A stretch of DNA of 64,000 nt from Paramecium sonneborni (taxonomy: Eukaryota; Ciliophora; Oligohymenophorea; Peniculida; Parameciidae). The stretch covers positions 145,366 to 209,365 of the forward strand of contig CAJJDN010000163.1 in the NCBI GenBank assembly GCA_905182985.1, written 5' to 3'. Shown here in pieces: positions 12,834 through 24,475 of the stretch. The position numbers were made by a program, and so were the translations under genes. Each line of letters begins with the position of its first letter. Position 1 is the stretch's first letter. The notes under the pieces were generated by a model. The model was not told the origin of the DNA. It was given only the letters and a program-made list of their open reading frames with translations, and did no database searches.

Positions 12834-13000
12834 ATACCTTTATCTTATTAATTGAAATCTTCATCTTCACTATAAGTATTTCTTGTTTCTTCCTCTATCA
12901 AATTTTATGCTTGATGTTTCTTATTCAAACAATCAACTACCTATGTATTCTCATAAGTATTTGTAATTATCGATAGAACCGAGTTTGCGTTTTGCCACAT
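11963..13000 (-). CDS. Aurora-family serine/threonine kinase (320 aa)
   Basis: Introns 12813-12837, 12698-12724 and 12148-12170 give exactly 321 codons. A 55-residue acidic/Gln-rich leader precedes the kinase domain. Visible motifs are the glycine loop [18 protein letters not shown] lysine in [23 protein letters not shown], hinge EWAPLGDLY, catalytic [20 protein letters not shown], activation segment [16 protein letters not shown] and final helix SHPWIA. The [17 protein letters not shown] activation loop is the Aurora signature. Aurora kinases drive spindle assembly, chromosome segregation and cytokinesis; in ciliates they also act in micronuclear division or cilia. PPFES follows the third intron. 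It is a compact, apparently active kinase. Confidence 0.93.
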
Positions 13001-13096
13001 ACTATTTAACAGCAAAAATTATATTATAATTAATATGATGAATAATTACAAATTATATTTTTATAACTGATAATAAATATATTATATAGATATAAA

Positions 13097-15320
13097 TCAT
13101 GATATAACTATTCTATTGAGATTACCATCATGTTTTTTGTATTAATCACAAGCTTTACGAAGATTACCAAACCAACCAAATGGTCCCTTCGCACTAGCAT
13201 GATTTACCAATAATTTAGGAATTGAACCTTTTATATCATTATTAGAGACAAATGTAATTTTGGTGCCAGAAGGTGTATTCTCAAAAACATAACCTTTTTT
13301 TTAATAATAATAAATTAAATACCAGCTATTTCAGTATGCGCACGAACTGGACTCTTCGATATTGGAAATTCTTCTAAATCAACTGAATAAAACAATAAAC
13401 ATATTTATCCCTTGTAAGGGAAATCATGTCTTAATATTCTTCTTTACAACCACTCTCTTGTACTAACTATTGGAATCGGTGGTACTACTATATAATACAT
13501 AATATCAATATCTTCTCGCTCATGTCTTACTATATTAAATTTCTGCATAATTTTATCCCATTTAGTTCTAAACTCCTTCTAATAAACAGCATTAAAAACC
13601 ACTTATTTATCATGACCATAAATAAATGAGTGTCCTTTTAGAAAAACACTACCACAACCAGGTTTCATAGATTTATAAATGTAAATATCTTCCTTAGTTG
13701 TTACACATTCCCATGTGTCAGTTGATTCCTCATAAAATTTGAGAAATAGTTCAAACTTTTTAATTGTCTCTTCTGAATAAATTACCTAATTTATATCTAC
13801 TGATTAATGATGTTACAAAATTATTTATTATTCAGGTTCCAAAATTTATTTAATATCAGCTGAACTTAAAGATTAAGCCAATGAATTCTATATTATTTAG
13901 TCTCCTTAATTTGAATCAATCTTCATAAACACCAAATTTGGATGTTAAGTTATTTTTAATAATAACTCCTATTAATCTTATTACTTTTTAGTTGATTTTA
14001 TACCCTCTTCTTGTAAAGGTTAAAATTCAGACTCACTACCAGCTGAAAATTGCGATTTAATTTATTATTAAGGAGAACCATGTTAGTCCATATCTTCTTC
14101 TTTAACAATTTCTAATTCAATCTACTTTTATTCCAAACAATCTCTCTATTAATCTATTTGTTGATCTATAACTATTCCAATTTACTCAATGTCTCTGAAA
14201 TGTTGTTTTTTCAAATATGAAATTATACTTTCATTTTTTATTGGTTACTTCATCTTCTCAGCTAACATCTTTATAAAGGCTATTCTCATTTACGGATCTG
14301 GGAATTACTTAGTCAATTATATAATCTCTTTTTAAATTAAAAAAGTATTTGCTTAATCTTTAATTTTTTTCAGTACTTTAGATTTTGGATTAGACTCCTC
14401 TAACAATCGAACTAAGGGTCTTAAAACATTGTCAACAGCCTTCATTAAACATACCTCAAGTTCTGATCTAAAATTTTTAAAATGCTAATATTCTTCAATA
14501 TCTCCACGATTCAATTCACTATTTTCACTCAACAATTTCAAGATGCGTAAATATTCTTGAGACATTTTTAGAGATAAAATTAGAGCATGAATAAAGTGTT
14601 TCTCTTTAATAACTTCAGCTACCTTAAGTATGATCTTTCTAGCTTGTTTTTATTATTCATTACTGAATTATTTATAATGTAAAGCAGTTTTCATTTCTAA
14701 TAACAATTTCTCAGCTATGAATCTAACAAAATTGACATTATATCTGTAAGTTTTACCTCTTTCCTCTGCCCATTTAATAAAACAACGTAATCTGATTGAA
14801 TAGATATCAAACTCTAATAATACCTTTTGAGATGCAAATGTCTTCTTCATTCGACGACCTGCATACCTTCCAAGCATAACTCCTAAAACTCCTCCAGCTA
14901 TCATACCCATAATTGTAAAACCCAAGGCTAAGAAACCAACAATACCCATAAATGCCATGCCCAAAAGAGAACTTATATTATTTTATAACAATACCCTACA
15001 TTACGTCTATCGAAAATGTTTCTATCATCAAGGGCAGTACTAAACTCATAAAATTGAGCATGATTAAAAAAAACTTATGGTAAGTATAAGTGTAATCTCA
15101 TTATATGATGCAAAAGATCTTTTTCATTTTTAATTGCAGGATAAAACTCAATCCCTATAGTCGGTTTGCATTCAGGTATTAGTGCAGTTCTGTTATATTT
15201 GTAAAGTTGCAAACGTTTCTCAAACATATCTACTAGAGTTTCCCAACTCCCAGCAAAATGTTCCTTTTATGCCATTTATTGAGCAGAAAACACAAGCTTT
15301 TAAAGAGATAAAGCTTACAT
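13097..15320 (-). CDS. START-domain lipid-binding protein with Gly-rich membrane segment (723 aa)
   Basis: Two introns (14972-14994, 13294-13322) leave 724 codons. The N-terminal 108 residues are soluble. Residues about 112-145 form a Gly/Met-rich hydrophobic stretch (MGIVGFLALGFTIMGMIAGG, continuing GVLGVMLGRYAG) like a glycine zipper or membrane hairpin. A long helical, acidic/Gln-rich middle follows. The last 210 residues match a START fold: WECVTTKEDIYIYKSM, FRTKWDKIM, MYYIVVPPIP, STREWLQRR, then GTKITFVSNNDIKGSIP and a C-terminal helix. START domains bind a single lipid in a hydrophobic cavity and move or sense it at membranes. The fused membrane segment suggests tethering to an organelle. 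Ligand unknown. Confidence 0.85.
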
Positions 15321-15384
15321 AAATTTAAAATATTTTTATGATAATTTTTGGAAAAATAAAAATTACATAAAAATAAGAATATAA

Positions 15385-15960
15385 TCATTTATTGAGTGAC
15401 TCTTCCAACGCTTATATCTTTTAAAGTAATTAATTAATTTCTTATTCTTAATATTTAATCATCTATGAAGTTTAAGCCTATAACTTTTCCCTATTCTAAA
15501 TTTCCTCAGCTACTCTCCTTTCTATCATTTCAGAATGAGAAACAACTCTAAATGCATATTAATGATGATTTATATCTATTTCCTTCCTCCCTAATTATTT
15601 CTCCATAAGTTCACATTGTTCAACCAAAGCTCTTCTCCATTTCTGTAATTTGTCTATACTAATGGTCTCCACTTCAGTAGATACGATATCATTTTCTATT
15701 TCCTGCAAATTAGTCAAAGTTTCAGAAGATGTAAATTAACATTGCATTCCCATACTCCCACTACGAGATAATTAAGGTTTCTTAAGAGGAGCTTCCTAAT
15801 TCTATTAATTCAGATTCACTGTCACTCTTCTTTATTATTATAATCTATGAGATGGTTAAATTGCTGGACTACGTGCTTTATTTACATTATTTGAATTGCC
15901 TTTATCAGGAAATAAGCGGACGTTATAAAGAGAGTTTACTTATTTTTTGTGTGTTGCCAT
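15385..15960 (-). CDS. Coiled-coil protein (191 aa)
   Basis: An intronless 192-codon ORF starts MATHKKQVNSLYNVRLFPDK. The N-terminal third is basic and Ser/Pro/Gln-rich (KARSPAIQPSHR, LKKPQLSRSGSMG) and probably disordered and phosphorylatable. From about residue 75 the sequence turns into heptad-like helix (SIDKLQKWRRALVEQCELME ... EEIQNREKLQAQ) ending in Gln/Leu/Glu-rich coil. No named family is recognised. It is a plausible cytoskeletal or basal-body component, by composition only. It is divergent from the next plus-strand gene, 114 bp away. Confidence 0.6.
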
Positions 15961-16074
15961 TAATATTTAAATTATTTATTATGCATAGCCTCTCAAATTC
16001 TAAAAACAAAATTAAGCAAGAAAAATTAGAGTCTCTTGAAAGTATCATCAATCTAATATATATACATAGTTTAA
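15961..16074. promoter_or_regulatory. Divergent intergenic spacer (114 bp)
   Basis: This is AT-rich spacer between the start codons of the minus-strand coiled-coil gene and the plus-strand large gene. It must hold both promoters. No specific element could be identified. Confidence 0.4.
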
Positions 16075-19000
16075 ATGCTCTCTTTCAATAATGAATTATT
16101 CCAACAACTCTTATAAATTTGGCAAGATAATCACATACCACTTTGTCATCAAAAGTACTTCTATAATATACTTAAAACTCATGAAACTTAAGCTCCATCA
16201 CTTATGCGCTAAGAAATTGATAGTTTTTAAAACAATCATAGCATTGTGAAAACATTGCTTCATTTAACCTTAGGTAGAGAACTTTGTTTAAAAGAAATTT
16301 AAAAGACAAGATGTTTAGCTGTAATGGATTTTGTTAGATTGATATCTAAATAAATCTATGACCTTAGAAAATTAACTTACAATTTAATTGAATTTCATCG
16401 TAAATGGAGAAATGCTCTCAGTTCTTAGTTTCAATATAACTATACATGGATCATCAATAACAAAGACTATTTATTCAAAATACTTGATGATTCCAATATC
16501 TTTTAAATTACTCATCCTAAACTTCTAAGCTTTTTCAATCTCTAAGATTCTGATATTTTTTATTTGAGTATTATTCAATAAGCCCGTATGGAAAATGTTG
16601 AATATTATGATTTTTTGGCAATACATCAAATAAAATAATCTTAAGTTGATCGAATGATGGAGTCATTGAGATATTTTTAGGAATTAACTGCCTATTAAGA
16701 TTTAACTGTCTAACCTCAACTTAATTAAACTAATAAAATGATGGAAACAATTTCATTCTTCAAAACTAAAACAACTATGTAATTCAATTCTCAAAAAATA
16801 AAGGTTGAAACTTCAACTATCACATAATTGGAGGATTACCCTAGTACAATGTTATATGCTTAAGAAGACCTTCAATTTATAATTTATCATTATCCATTTA
16901 AAGATATTGAGAGGGTCATCACCTTTTGGCAAAGCAAGAATGTGATAGAACTAAAAGAAGGGTTTAAGTGTCCGATTGCTCATATTAAAGATATTATTTT
17001 ATTTTGGTAAGAAGCTATAATCATACAAGTAAACTAAATAGCTTTGATTGTGTGTTCTATAGATTAGGATTGCAATTACAGAAGATGGATTATACATTCA
17101 CTTTATATTGTTTAAGAACTTAAATCTTGGCAATAAAAATTAAATAATATTATTTAGCATTTTATTAAAATGTTGATTTCAAAAGGAGACAATTTTGTTT
17201 CCTTAGTGATTTCATGTAGCAATGATAAGCCAATTAAATAATCATTATAGTAATTGAAGTTTGCTTTTCTTAAAAACGTTTCTTATCCATAAGTTGCTGC
17301 TTAATTTTATGAATTAAAAATTAATCAAAACTAAAATAGTTAAAACCAACATTAAATTAATCCTGGGTCAAGAAAATACTTTACACCATTGGCTTTAAGA
17401 ATGATTCGTATATTTGCCGCATAAGCCTAATCATAAATGATCACTGATGAGGAATTGTTAATTACTTAATTTAGTGCTAATTTGGGAAAGAACAATATTA
17501 TATAATTTGAAAACAATATTACTGCTTTACAATCTATATTGTCTGTATTTATTATATTTATTACGATTTTACAAAGAAATCAAAATTGTATGGTCAAGAA
17601 TACGTGTTGGTACATAAACTTTAAGACATCAAGAACAGATTTTAAGTTTAATTTAACTCTCCTATTGATTCACCTGTATATTTCTAAAATTTTGCAATAA
17701 AATTGAACTTTCAATACTTTTCAAGTGAAATCCATCGAAACACAAATGCACCATACATTCGTTTGATTCCTGTATGATTATATCTCTTCCCTTTTAGCAT
17801 CCTCCTTATAATGAATAAGACGCTTCTATATTGGAATTAACATCTAGTGATATATAATCGCGAAGAATCTATCTTGTTTCAACTATACACCCAACCATTA
17901 AGATGTATTGTTAGCTAATAAAGTTAGATACATATATGAGGTTTAGAAAAATGAAATAACAAAATCAAACATTTAATAACATGTCAATTAAATTTTTGAA
18001 AAGTTCGATAAGAAATAGGAAGGACTATAAAGTTTATGGTTACCTTTCTTCAAAGCAACAGGAAATTAGCTTACTTTACCTAATTCAATGATAAATGGAT
18101 TCTTTTAAAATAATACTTCAGTTTCTTTTTGTTATAATCGAATTCCAGGATTTCATAGCATTTAAAATTCGCATGATTTAGATAAAGTTATACAACCTCC
18201 TTTTTTGATTGGGATAATTTAAAATGATATAGAATAAATAAATAAGCCTTTATTTTCAATGTTGGTTGAGAAAGATTTTATAATAAGAAGTCCAGAGAAG
18301 TTAGTATAAGGGAATTTACATGGTTAACAAACATTGCCTTTATTAATTTAACCAAGAGAAATTGATGGTAAATTGAATGAGTTACTGAAAATCACAGTAT
18401 TAGAAATATAGAAGTCATTTAATTCTGATCCTTATTCTTTATCATATAAGTTGAAGTATGGATTAGAAGCTGCATTATTGAATATGAATAATGGATATGC
18501 ACTTATATGTGTTGATGAGAATCATATTCAAGAAAAGAAGTGGATAATTGAATCAATAATGACAAACAATCTTGATAATTTATAAGGAATATTATTAAAG
18601 TTGAGTGAATATATATTTAATGCAGATATATTTGCAAGTGAAATTTAAATAAGTTAGGTAAATTAATTTAATTGATATTAAGAATCATTATTCAGATTAA
18701 GGAGAATTGGTAGCCAATAAATAAGTAACTGATTAAATAAAGAAAGCTAAATTTAAATGGAGATTAGTAGATAATGATGCAAGGAGTTAATAACGAAAGA
18801 CAATTTATAGTTTAAAGAGATTAGCTTAAGATTAGTATCTTATATAATATGATGATTTAGTCCTCCAAAATAAGAGAATTAAATTTCAATATAATTTTAG
18901 AGTTATTATGCTTTATAACAAAGTGAACAAAGAATATAGACATAAAATAAATTAGAATATTTTAGAGTTAAAGATTTTTACTAATTTTTTGAAGATTGTT

Positions 19001-19764
19001 TTTAATATAATATGGATAGTGAGTATTAAGATGAGAATCCTTTTTTAAGAAATAAGTTTTAGTCATATTAGGGTTCTTTAGGGAATTGTGAATTTAGAGT
19101 ATTAGGGAATTAGATTGAATTAGGATAGAGTTTAAAATTCGATATAAAATTACCAAAATTTGATGAAAGTTTATAGATGGTATAGATATATGTGTAGAAT
19201 AAATAGATTAATGTATTTTAGATGAATAGTCAGTTAAGATTGAAAAGATAGAGATAATTAATGATAAAGAATAAGAAATACATAGAGATTCCTAATATTG
19301 AAGGGATTTAAGAGATATTTTAATCTGATTTGTATTAGAGTAATTTAAGAGTTTTCTTTGTGCCTACTTCAGATTCAGTTAGTTATTTTTATGTGATTGA
19401 ACTACCCAATTAATAGATAGTGAATCAAATAAGATAGGATTATATGAATATTACATAGATGATAAGTTAAGTAAGAATTGATGGTTATTTGTTATAGTCA
19501 TTTCCTTTTAAATACAAACATAGTTGTACATCTTTATTGATAAAAGAATTTGATAAAACATATACAATGAAAAAAGAATCAAATTTCTTACATGTAGATT
19601 TTGCTTTGAATAGTGAATATACAATAGGACCATAGATTGTATAAGAAGAGAATAGAGAAGATTAATAATGGATTGTATAGTTACCAATGATGTGTGGAAT
19701 ATTGTCGACAATAGTTAGAAATTAATATGAGAGACCATTAATTGGATGGATAATCGAATAATGA
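16075..19764 (+). CDS. Large unknown protein (about 1193 aa) with one apparent 1-nt frameshift
   Basis: The model starts at ATG 16075 and uses four introns of 32, 26, 25 and 26 nt (about 17535-17566, 17772-17797, 18657-18681, 18838-18863), ending at TGA 19762-19764. The spliced length is one base short of a multiple of three. The break localises near 17901, where two clearly coding exons (LVSTIHPTIK / DVLLANKVRY) abut in different frames. One extra A or G in ATTAAGATG would fix it, so a sequencing or assembly error is likely. The N-terminal region is helical; the C-terminal region is beta-rich (CEFRVLGNQIELGQSLKFDI, NFLHVDFALNSEYTIGPQIV). No domain is recognised. Confidence 0.6.
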
Positions 19765-19805
19765 TATATATACTTTATGAAACAAAAATTTGCATACATA
19801 AAAAA

Positions 19806-20869
19806 ATGATGGCAATTCTATAGAGTAAAAGAGATTACTTCTATTAGATAAAGCAGTTGATTATAAACATGTTAGAGAATATAACACAATCATTCGAAGC
19901 TCTTTGTAGAGTAGCTGAAGAATAATAGTCACTAAAACCAATAGAAAATGCAATCCGATTTATGGATCAATATTATGATTGCATCTAATTTGTAAAATAG
20001 GATTACATAACAAAAGAGATTCATTTCAGAGAGAAATTATAATCTAAATTTAGTAAGCATTCCTCTGATATTAATCATATTTCAGTCTATCAAGATGAAG
20101 TCTTATCTTGTGGATAAGATGTTTACTTGTATAAATAGAATAAATAGTATCTAATTAAATAGAATAATCTTCCTATTTACAGTGGGATCATTTTAACAGA
20201 TGGCAAAGTATTATTAGGAGGAGAAGAAAAAGTTGTGCATGTTTATAAATTAATTAATAATCAATATATTGAAGATACTTAATTAAGAGGATTTTCTAGA
20301 GCTATCACTTCTATTGTTAAATCTTAAAATGAAGATTATATAGGAGTCAGTTGTTTAGATGGTAAAATAGCATTATATTAAACTCAAAATCTAATTAAAC
20401 TTGGAGTATGGATCAATGATTTAGGATCAGCTTATAGTTTATCTTTTAGTATAGATAACCAGTTCATTGCATCAGGAAATAAAAATGGTATTGCTATTTG
20501 GGAAATTAAAAAAAATAATCAAATTAACTCAGCTGAATTAATTCAATCATTTATAACCACTAAAAAAATAAGATCTATTGCATTTTCTAGAAAACAAAAA
20601 TTCTTAGCTGCCTCTCATAAGAATGAAATTCTCTTGTATCATTATTATATCGATGATTTCAAAATCTATTAAAAATTACATCATCATAATGAAATTGTTA
20701 ATTGTGTCTCTTTTGGAACAGATATTCTAATATCAGGAAGTGATGATGCAACTTTATGTTTATGGTCAAGTAGCATCAAAGGTTATTGGATATGCTATTA
20801 GATCATACAAATGAATTGTTGTATAAACTCTATTGCCCTCAACACTAAATAAACAGATCTGTATTTTGA
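19806..20869 (+). CDS. WD40-repeat protein (347 aa)
   Basis: One 20-nt intron (20782-20801) gives 348 codons. A helical N terminus (SFEALCRVAEEQQSL...) precedes about six WD-type blades, including GIILTDGKVLLGGEEKVVHVY, AYSLSFSIDNQFIASGNKNG (then IAIWEI), SIAFSRKQKFLAASHKN and CVSFGTDILISGSDDATLCLW. The arrangement is a single seven-bladed propeller likely to serve as a protein-interaction platform. Splicing is supported because it restores a short polar C terminus after LWSSSIK; read-through would also stay open. The last 31 bases overlap the convergent small gene on the other strand. Confidence 0.8.
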
Positions 20870-21126
20870 TTGTTTTGATACCGTTATACATTATTAATCG
20901 ATTTGACATACATTTCATCATCATTATATTCAATAAACTTGTTTTTCTCAGTTGTTCTTTATCTGATTAAACAATTTTCTTTATCTAGATGGTCATAAAC
21001 TTTATTCTATAATTGTTTCTAATATGTGAATTTTTTTATCACAATATTATTATTTATCCTCCTCCTTTTTCTATCCTATAAAACTACTTCTCTAATTCTC
21101 CATTGTATATCATTTATAATTTACAT
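20839..21126 (-). CDS. Small basic protein of unknown function (95 aa)
   Basis: An intronless ORF of 96 codons starts with ATG directly behind an in-frame TGA, which fixes the start. The protein begins MQIINDIQWRIREVVL and has a basic cluster (DRKRRRINNN) resembling a nuclear-localisation signal, followed by Lys/Gln-rich helix and an Asp/Asn-rich tail. No family is recognised. Its 3' 31 bp overlap the 3' end of the WD40 gene on the opposite strand. A missed terminal intron in either gene could remove the overlap. Confidence 0.55.
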
Positions 21127-21332
21127 TCACTATCGTAATTTAAAAACTAGATTTGATTCTAACATTTAACTTAGGATTTCTCTATTTACTATACTTGAAT
21201 ATTAGTTTATTTTCAAAAGGTTTAAATTATTGTAATATACTAAGTTATTTATAACTTATTGAAATAACCATCATAAGAATTTTAATATTTTACTTTTTAT
21301 CTTGATGTTTTAAATCAACTTAATTAATAATT

Positions 21333-23527
21333 ATGATTAATCAAATTTTCAATGAAGACATGAGAGCTAGTAAAAAACTCAAAATAAAATTCTAAAAGAA
21401 ACCTGGAATGAAAGATTCTTAACTTATAATGCAGCATCTAGCTGAAAGTGTAGCTAGAGAATCTCAAAAACTTGAACCAACTCCTAATCCCCTTTTACAT
21501 GATTCGAGATTATAAGAGGAATTTTCAGATCGTAAAAGGCAAAGCTCTGTTCATTAGTTTTTGAATGATCGTCCTTTGGCTCAATCAAATTATTTTACTC
21601 CTGCTGATAGAATCACTTTTGGAAGTATCGATAATAGAGATAGGTCATATGATCGTTTTTAATCGAATTGGTACGTGTAATTAATATTAATCTAAGCTCT
21701 TTGAAATCTTCTCTTGCATCTAGCTAATTGTTTTCAATACCGAACAAAGTAACAGAATTGATTGGACATTATCCTGAATACTTAAAGATTTTATCTGATG
21801 ATATTGAAAACTAGAAGAGAAAAATATGTGTTGACTGCAATAGGCTTAAGGATCTTATACACGAAGAAATAGAAAAAAAACAATGTGAATTGTTAAATTC
21901 TCTAGATTAGATTTTAGTAAATTATGAATCTAATTATTAAACATTACAAGACATGGTTAATCAATTTAAGCAATCATTTTTATAAGTACCATCAGCATTG
22001 AATAGGTCAATTCCTGTAAATATTTCATCGATCAATATATTTCATTACGATCAAGATGAAAACTATAAAAAGATAAAAGAAGAGAAATGTCTTATAAAGC
22101 AAAGATTATCTAATATAGATTCAGAATTGATGAAACGAACCTTAATCTTTATGGCTGAAGATATGGACAATTAAATCACCCATAAACCAGGTTATAGACA
22201 TACAGAAACTTTACAATTAAAATATGATGAATTTTAAAAATAACTGATTAACTCACTTTCAACTTAATTAAATGAAATGAATCTTGTATTGGAGATTGCT
22301 CCATAATACAATTATGAGCATATATTATTATTGCCTAAGGTTGAAACTGTCATTGCCAATAATAGATAAAACGTTATAGGAGGAGACAGAGATATGTAAG
22401 AGTTGGAAAATCTAAAAACACTGATTCAAAACAAATTAAAATCATAAAAGTTTAATATGAATATTAGTTTGGGATTGGGTTAAAGTATGAAAAACTTTGG
22501 ATTAAAGTTAGAATATAAATATTAATCAAATAATCCTTTATTAAGTATTTAAGCAATAACTGATAATATAATTGCTGTTGGTAGTAGGAATGGATTAGTG
22601 CAAGTATGGGATTTGAAAAAAAAAGAGTAATGTTTTTCAGTGTAAACAAAATAACCTGTAACTTGTATGAGAATTTTTAAAGGATTTTAAGGAGATTTTA
22701 ATGTAAGTTCAAGAGTGAATGTTTTGGGAGTGGATTTAAAAGAATAGTAATATTTGGTAACAGGTAATTAAGATATAAGGATATGGGATATTAAGAGTGG
22801 AAATTAAATAAAATAATTAAAAGGGTAAGGAAATGTGGTTACATCAATGCTATGTTTATTGGATAATCATACATTAATAAGTGGGCATGAAGATGGTAAG
22901 GTTTCATTTTGGAATGCTTATTCTGGTATGGTTATGAAAAAGCTTTAAGATCACAGTGATTCTGTAAATGGAATAATATTAACAAAAGATGGAAGATTGA
23001 TAACAGGTGGAAGTGATAAAAGCATTATAATATATTAATTACATTATGTTAGATCACAGATATATACAAGATAAGTATTTGGAGATGCTTTAAAATAACA
23101 TGTGATTAAAGATGAATGTTAAATATATTGTATGTAAGCATCTATGATTGATGATTAATTATTTGTGACAGGAGGTAGTGATTGTAAAATAAAGATTTGG
23201 AATCTAAAGACTTTGAAAGCTGAGAAAGAGATCATGGGACATAAGTAACCAGTTGGAGATTTTGTTATGTTAGAGAATCCTTTAGATGTTGATAAAGAAA
23301 AGATGTTTGCTTTAGTTTCAGTAGCTACTAGTGAGGATGTATTACGTATATCTACATCAATAAGTCCTCTTAATAGTGGAGTCTATTTGAATGAAAAAAT
23401 TGTGAATGAATTTGGTGCTACATGTGGACCACTATTATAATTACTCTAAGATAAGGATGGATTGAGACTCTTAGTTGTTAATTAAGATGAAGACAATTAA
23501 AGTTTCATGATTTTAAAATTACAATGA
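21333..23527 (+). CDS. WD40 protein with N-terminal coiled coil (722 aa)
   Basis: One intron (21671-21696) gives 723 codons. Residues 1-120 are charged and low-complexity. Residues about 130-380 are helical, with one CxxC (KICVDCNRLKDL) and heptad-like stretches. The C-terminal 340 residues form WD blades: NIIAVGSRNGLVQVWDL, YLVTGNQDIRIWDI, HTLISGHEDGKVSFWN, GRLITGGSDKSIIIYQ, FVTGGSDCKIKIWNL. This coiled-coil plus propeller layout is typical of scaffolding proteins in membrane traffic or cilia; no specific ortholog can be named. It ends 7 bp before the stop of the convergent pseudokinase gene. Confidence 0.8.
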
Positions 23528-23534
23528 AAATATA

Positions 23535-24475
23535 TCATTCTTTTAAAGGTGAATCTATTTATTTCTCTTTTAATTACTTCCAATCTAATTTATCAAAGTA
23601 TTTGTGTTCCATTATACTTTCCAATTTTGTTAATCTCTCCTATGGATTCTTTATTAACAAATTCTCCATCAGATCTTTTAACTCTCCTTTTATTTCTTTA
23701 GGAAATCCTCTTAAATTCTACATCTTCTCTTATTTTATTCTATCAACATCCCTTTCATCATTCTCAAATGGATAACAATCAAATTGTAATTTGTATAACA
23801 ATGCTCCTAATAACCACCAATCACCACTTTAATCAAATACCATTTCCATTGCTTCTGGAGGAAACATACGTATTTCTTCATATGAATTTATTTTATAAAA
23901 TATTGTCTTATTACTTGAGAAACTGAATCCAATTAATCTTATATAACCATCTTCTGCAATCAAAACATGTGGTGCATTCAAAGATCGATATATATAACCA
24001 CTCTTATGTATTTCATTTATTGCCAAAACTATTTGTCCTGTAATGAATTATAACTAATTCTCATTTAATTATTTTCTTTTCATGAATTATTCAAGATCAC
24101 ATAAACAATTCTCTAATTCAAAAATAAACATTTAAGAAGTGTTCTGATATTGTATCAATTTACAAATAAAAGGAAATCGAACATTTAGTAAAATTTATTT
24201 TTACATCTCCAACATCTCTTAAGAAAAGAATATGTTCTTGTTTATTTTCTTTATTACTACCTTCTTGTCAAATCTAAAACACCTCTCAATTCTATGATTT
24301 GAATCACTAATTAACTGTATGATGTCATACTTACTTCCTAATCAGTGTAAACAAACTCACTTTTTTCAAGGCGTTTCAAAGGTTTTTATGTGTAATGAAA
24401 AGAATTCTAATGTAATTTCTATTATTCTGAAATATATATATCTTCAATCTCTTTCTATGTACAAAAATTTCCCAT
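23535..24475 (-). CDS. AGC-type protein pseudokinase, predicted N-myristoylated (306 aa)
   Basis: One 20-nt intron (24315-24334) leaves 307 codons. The protein starts MGNFCTQK, a good N-myristoylation signal (Gly2) with an adjacent Cys5 for palmitoylation. The kinase fold is clear: VVIKKINK (ATP lysine retained), LNVRFPFICKLIQY, MFIFELENCLCDLEQFM, SGDWWLLGALLYKL and IKNPQERLTKLESIMEHKYF followed by an AGC-like tail. The N lobe lacks a glycine loop. The catalytic loop is IYRSLNAPHVL (HRD Asp and the Asn both lost) and DFG is replaced by GFS. It is related to PKA/PKG-type kinases but should not phosphorylate. A membrane-anchored regulator is the natural inference. Confidence 0.85.

Noticed and set aside
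15852..16091. Plus-strand 79-aa ORF between two genes
   Set aside because: It overlaps the N-terminal coding part of the coiled-coil gene and the true start of the following gene, and it has no protein-like features.
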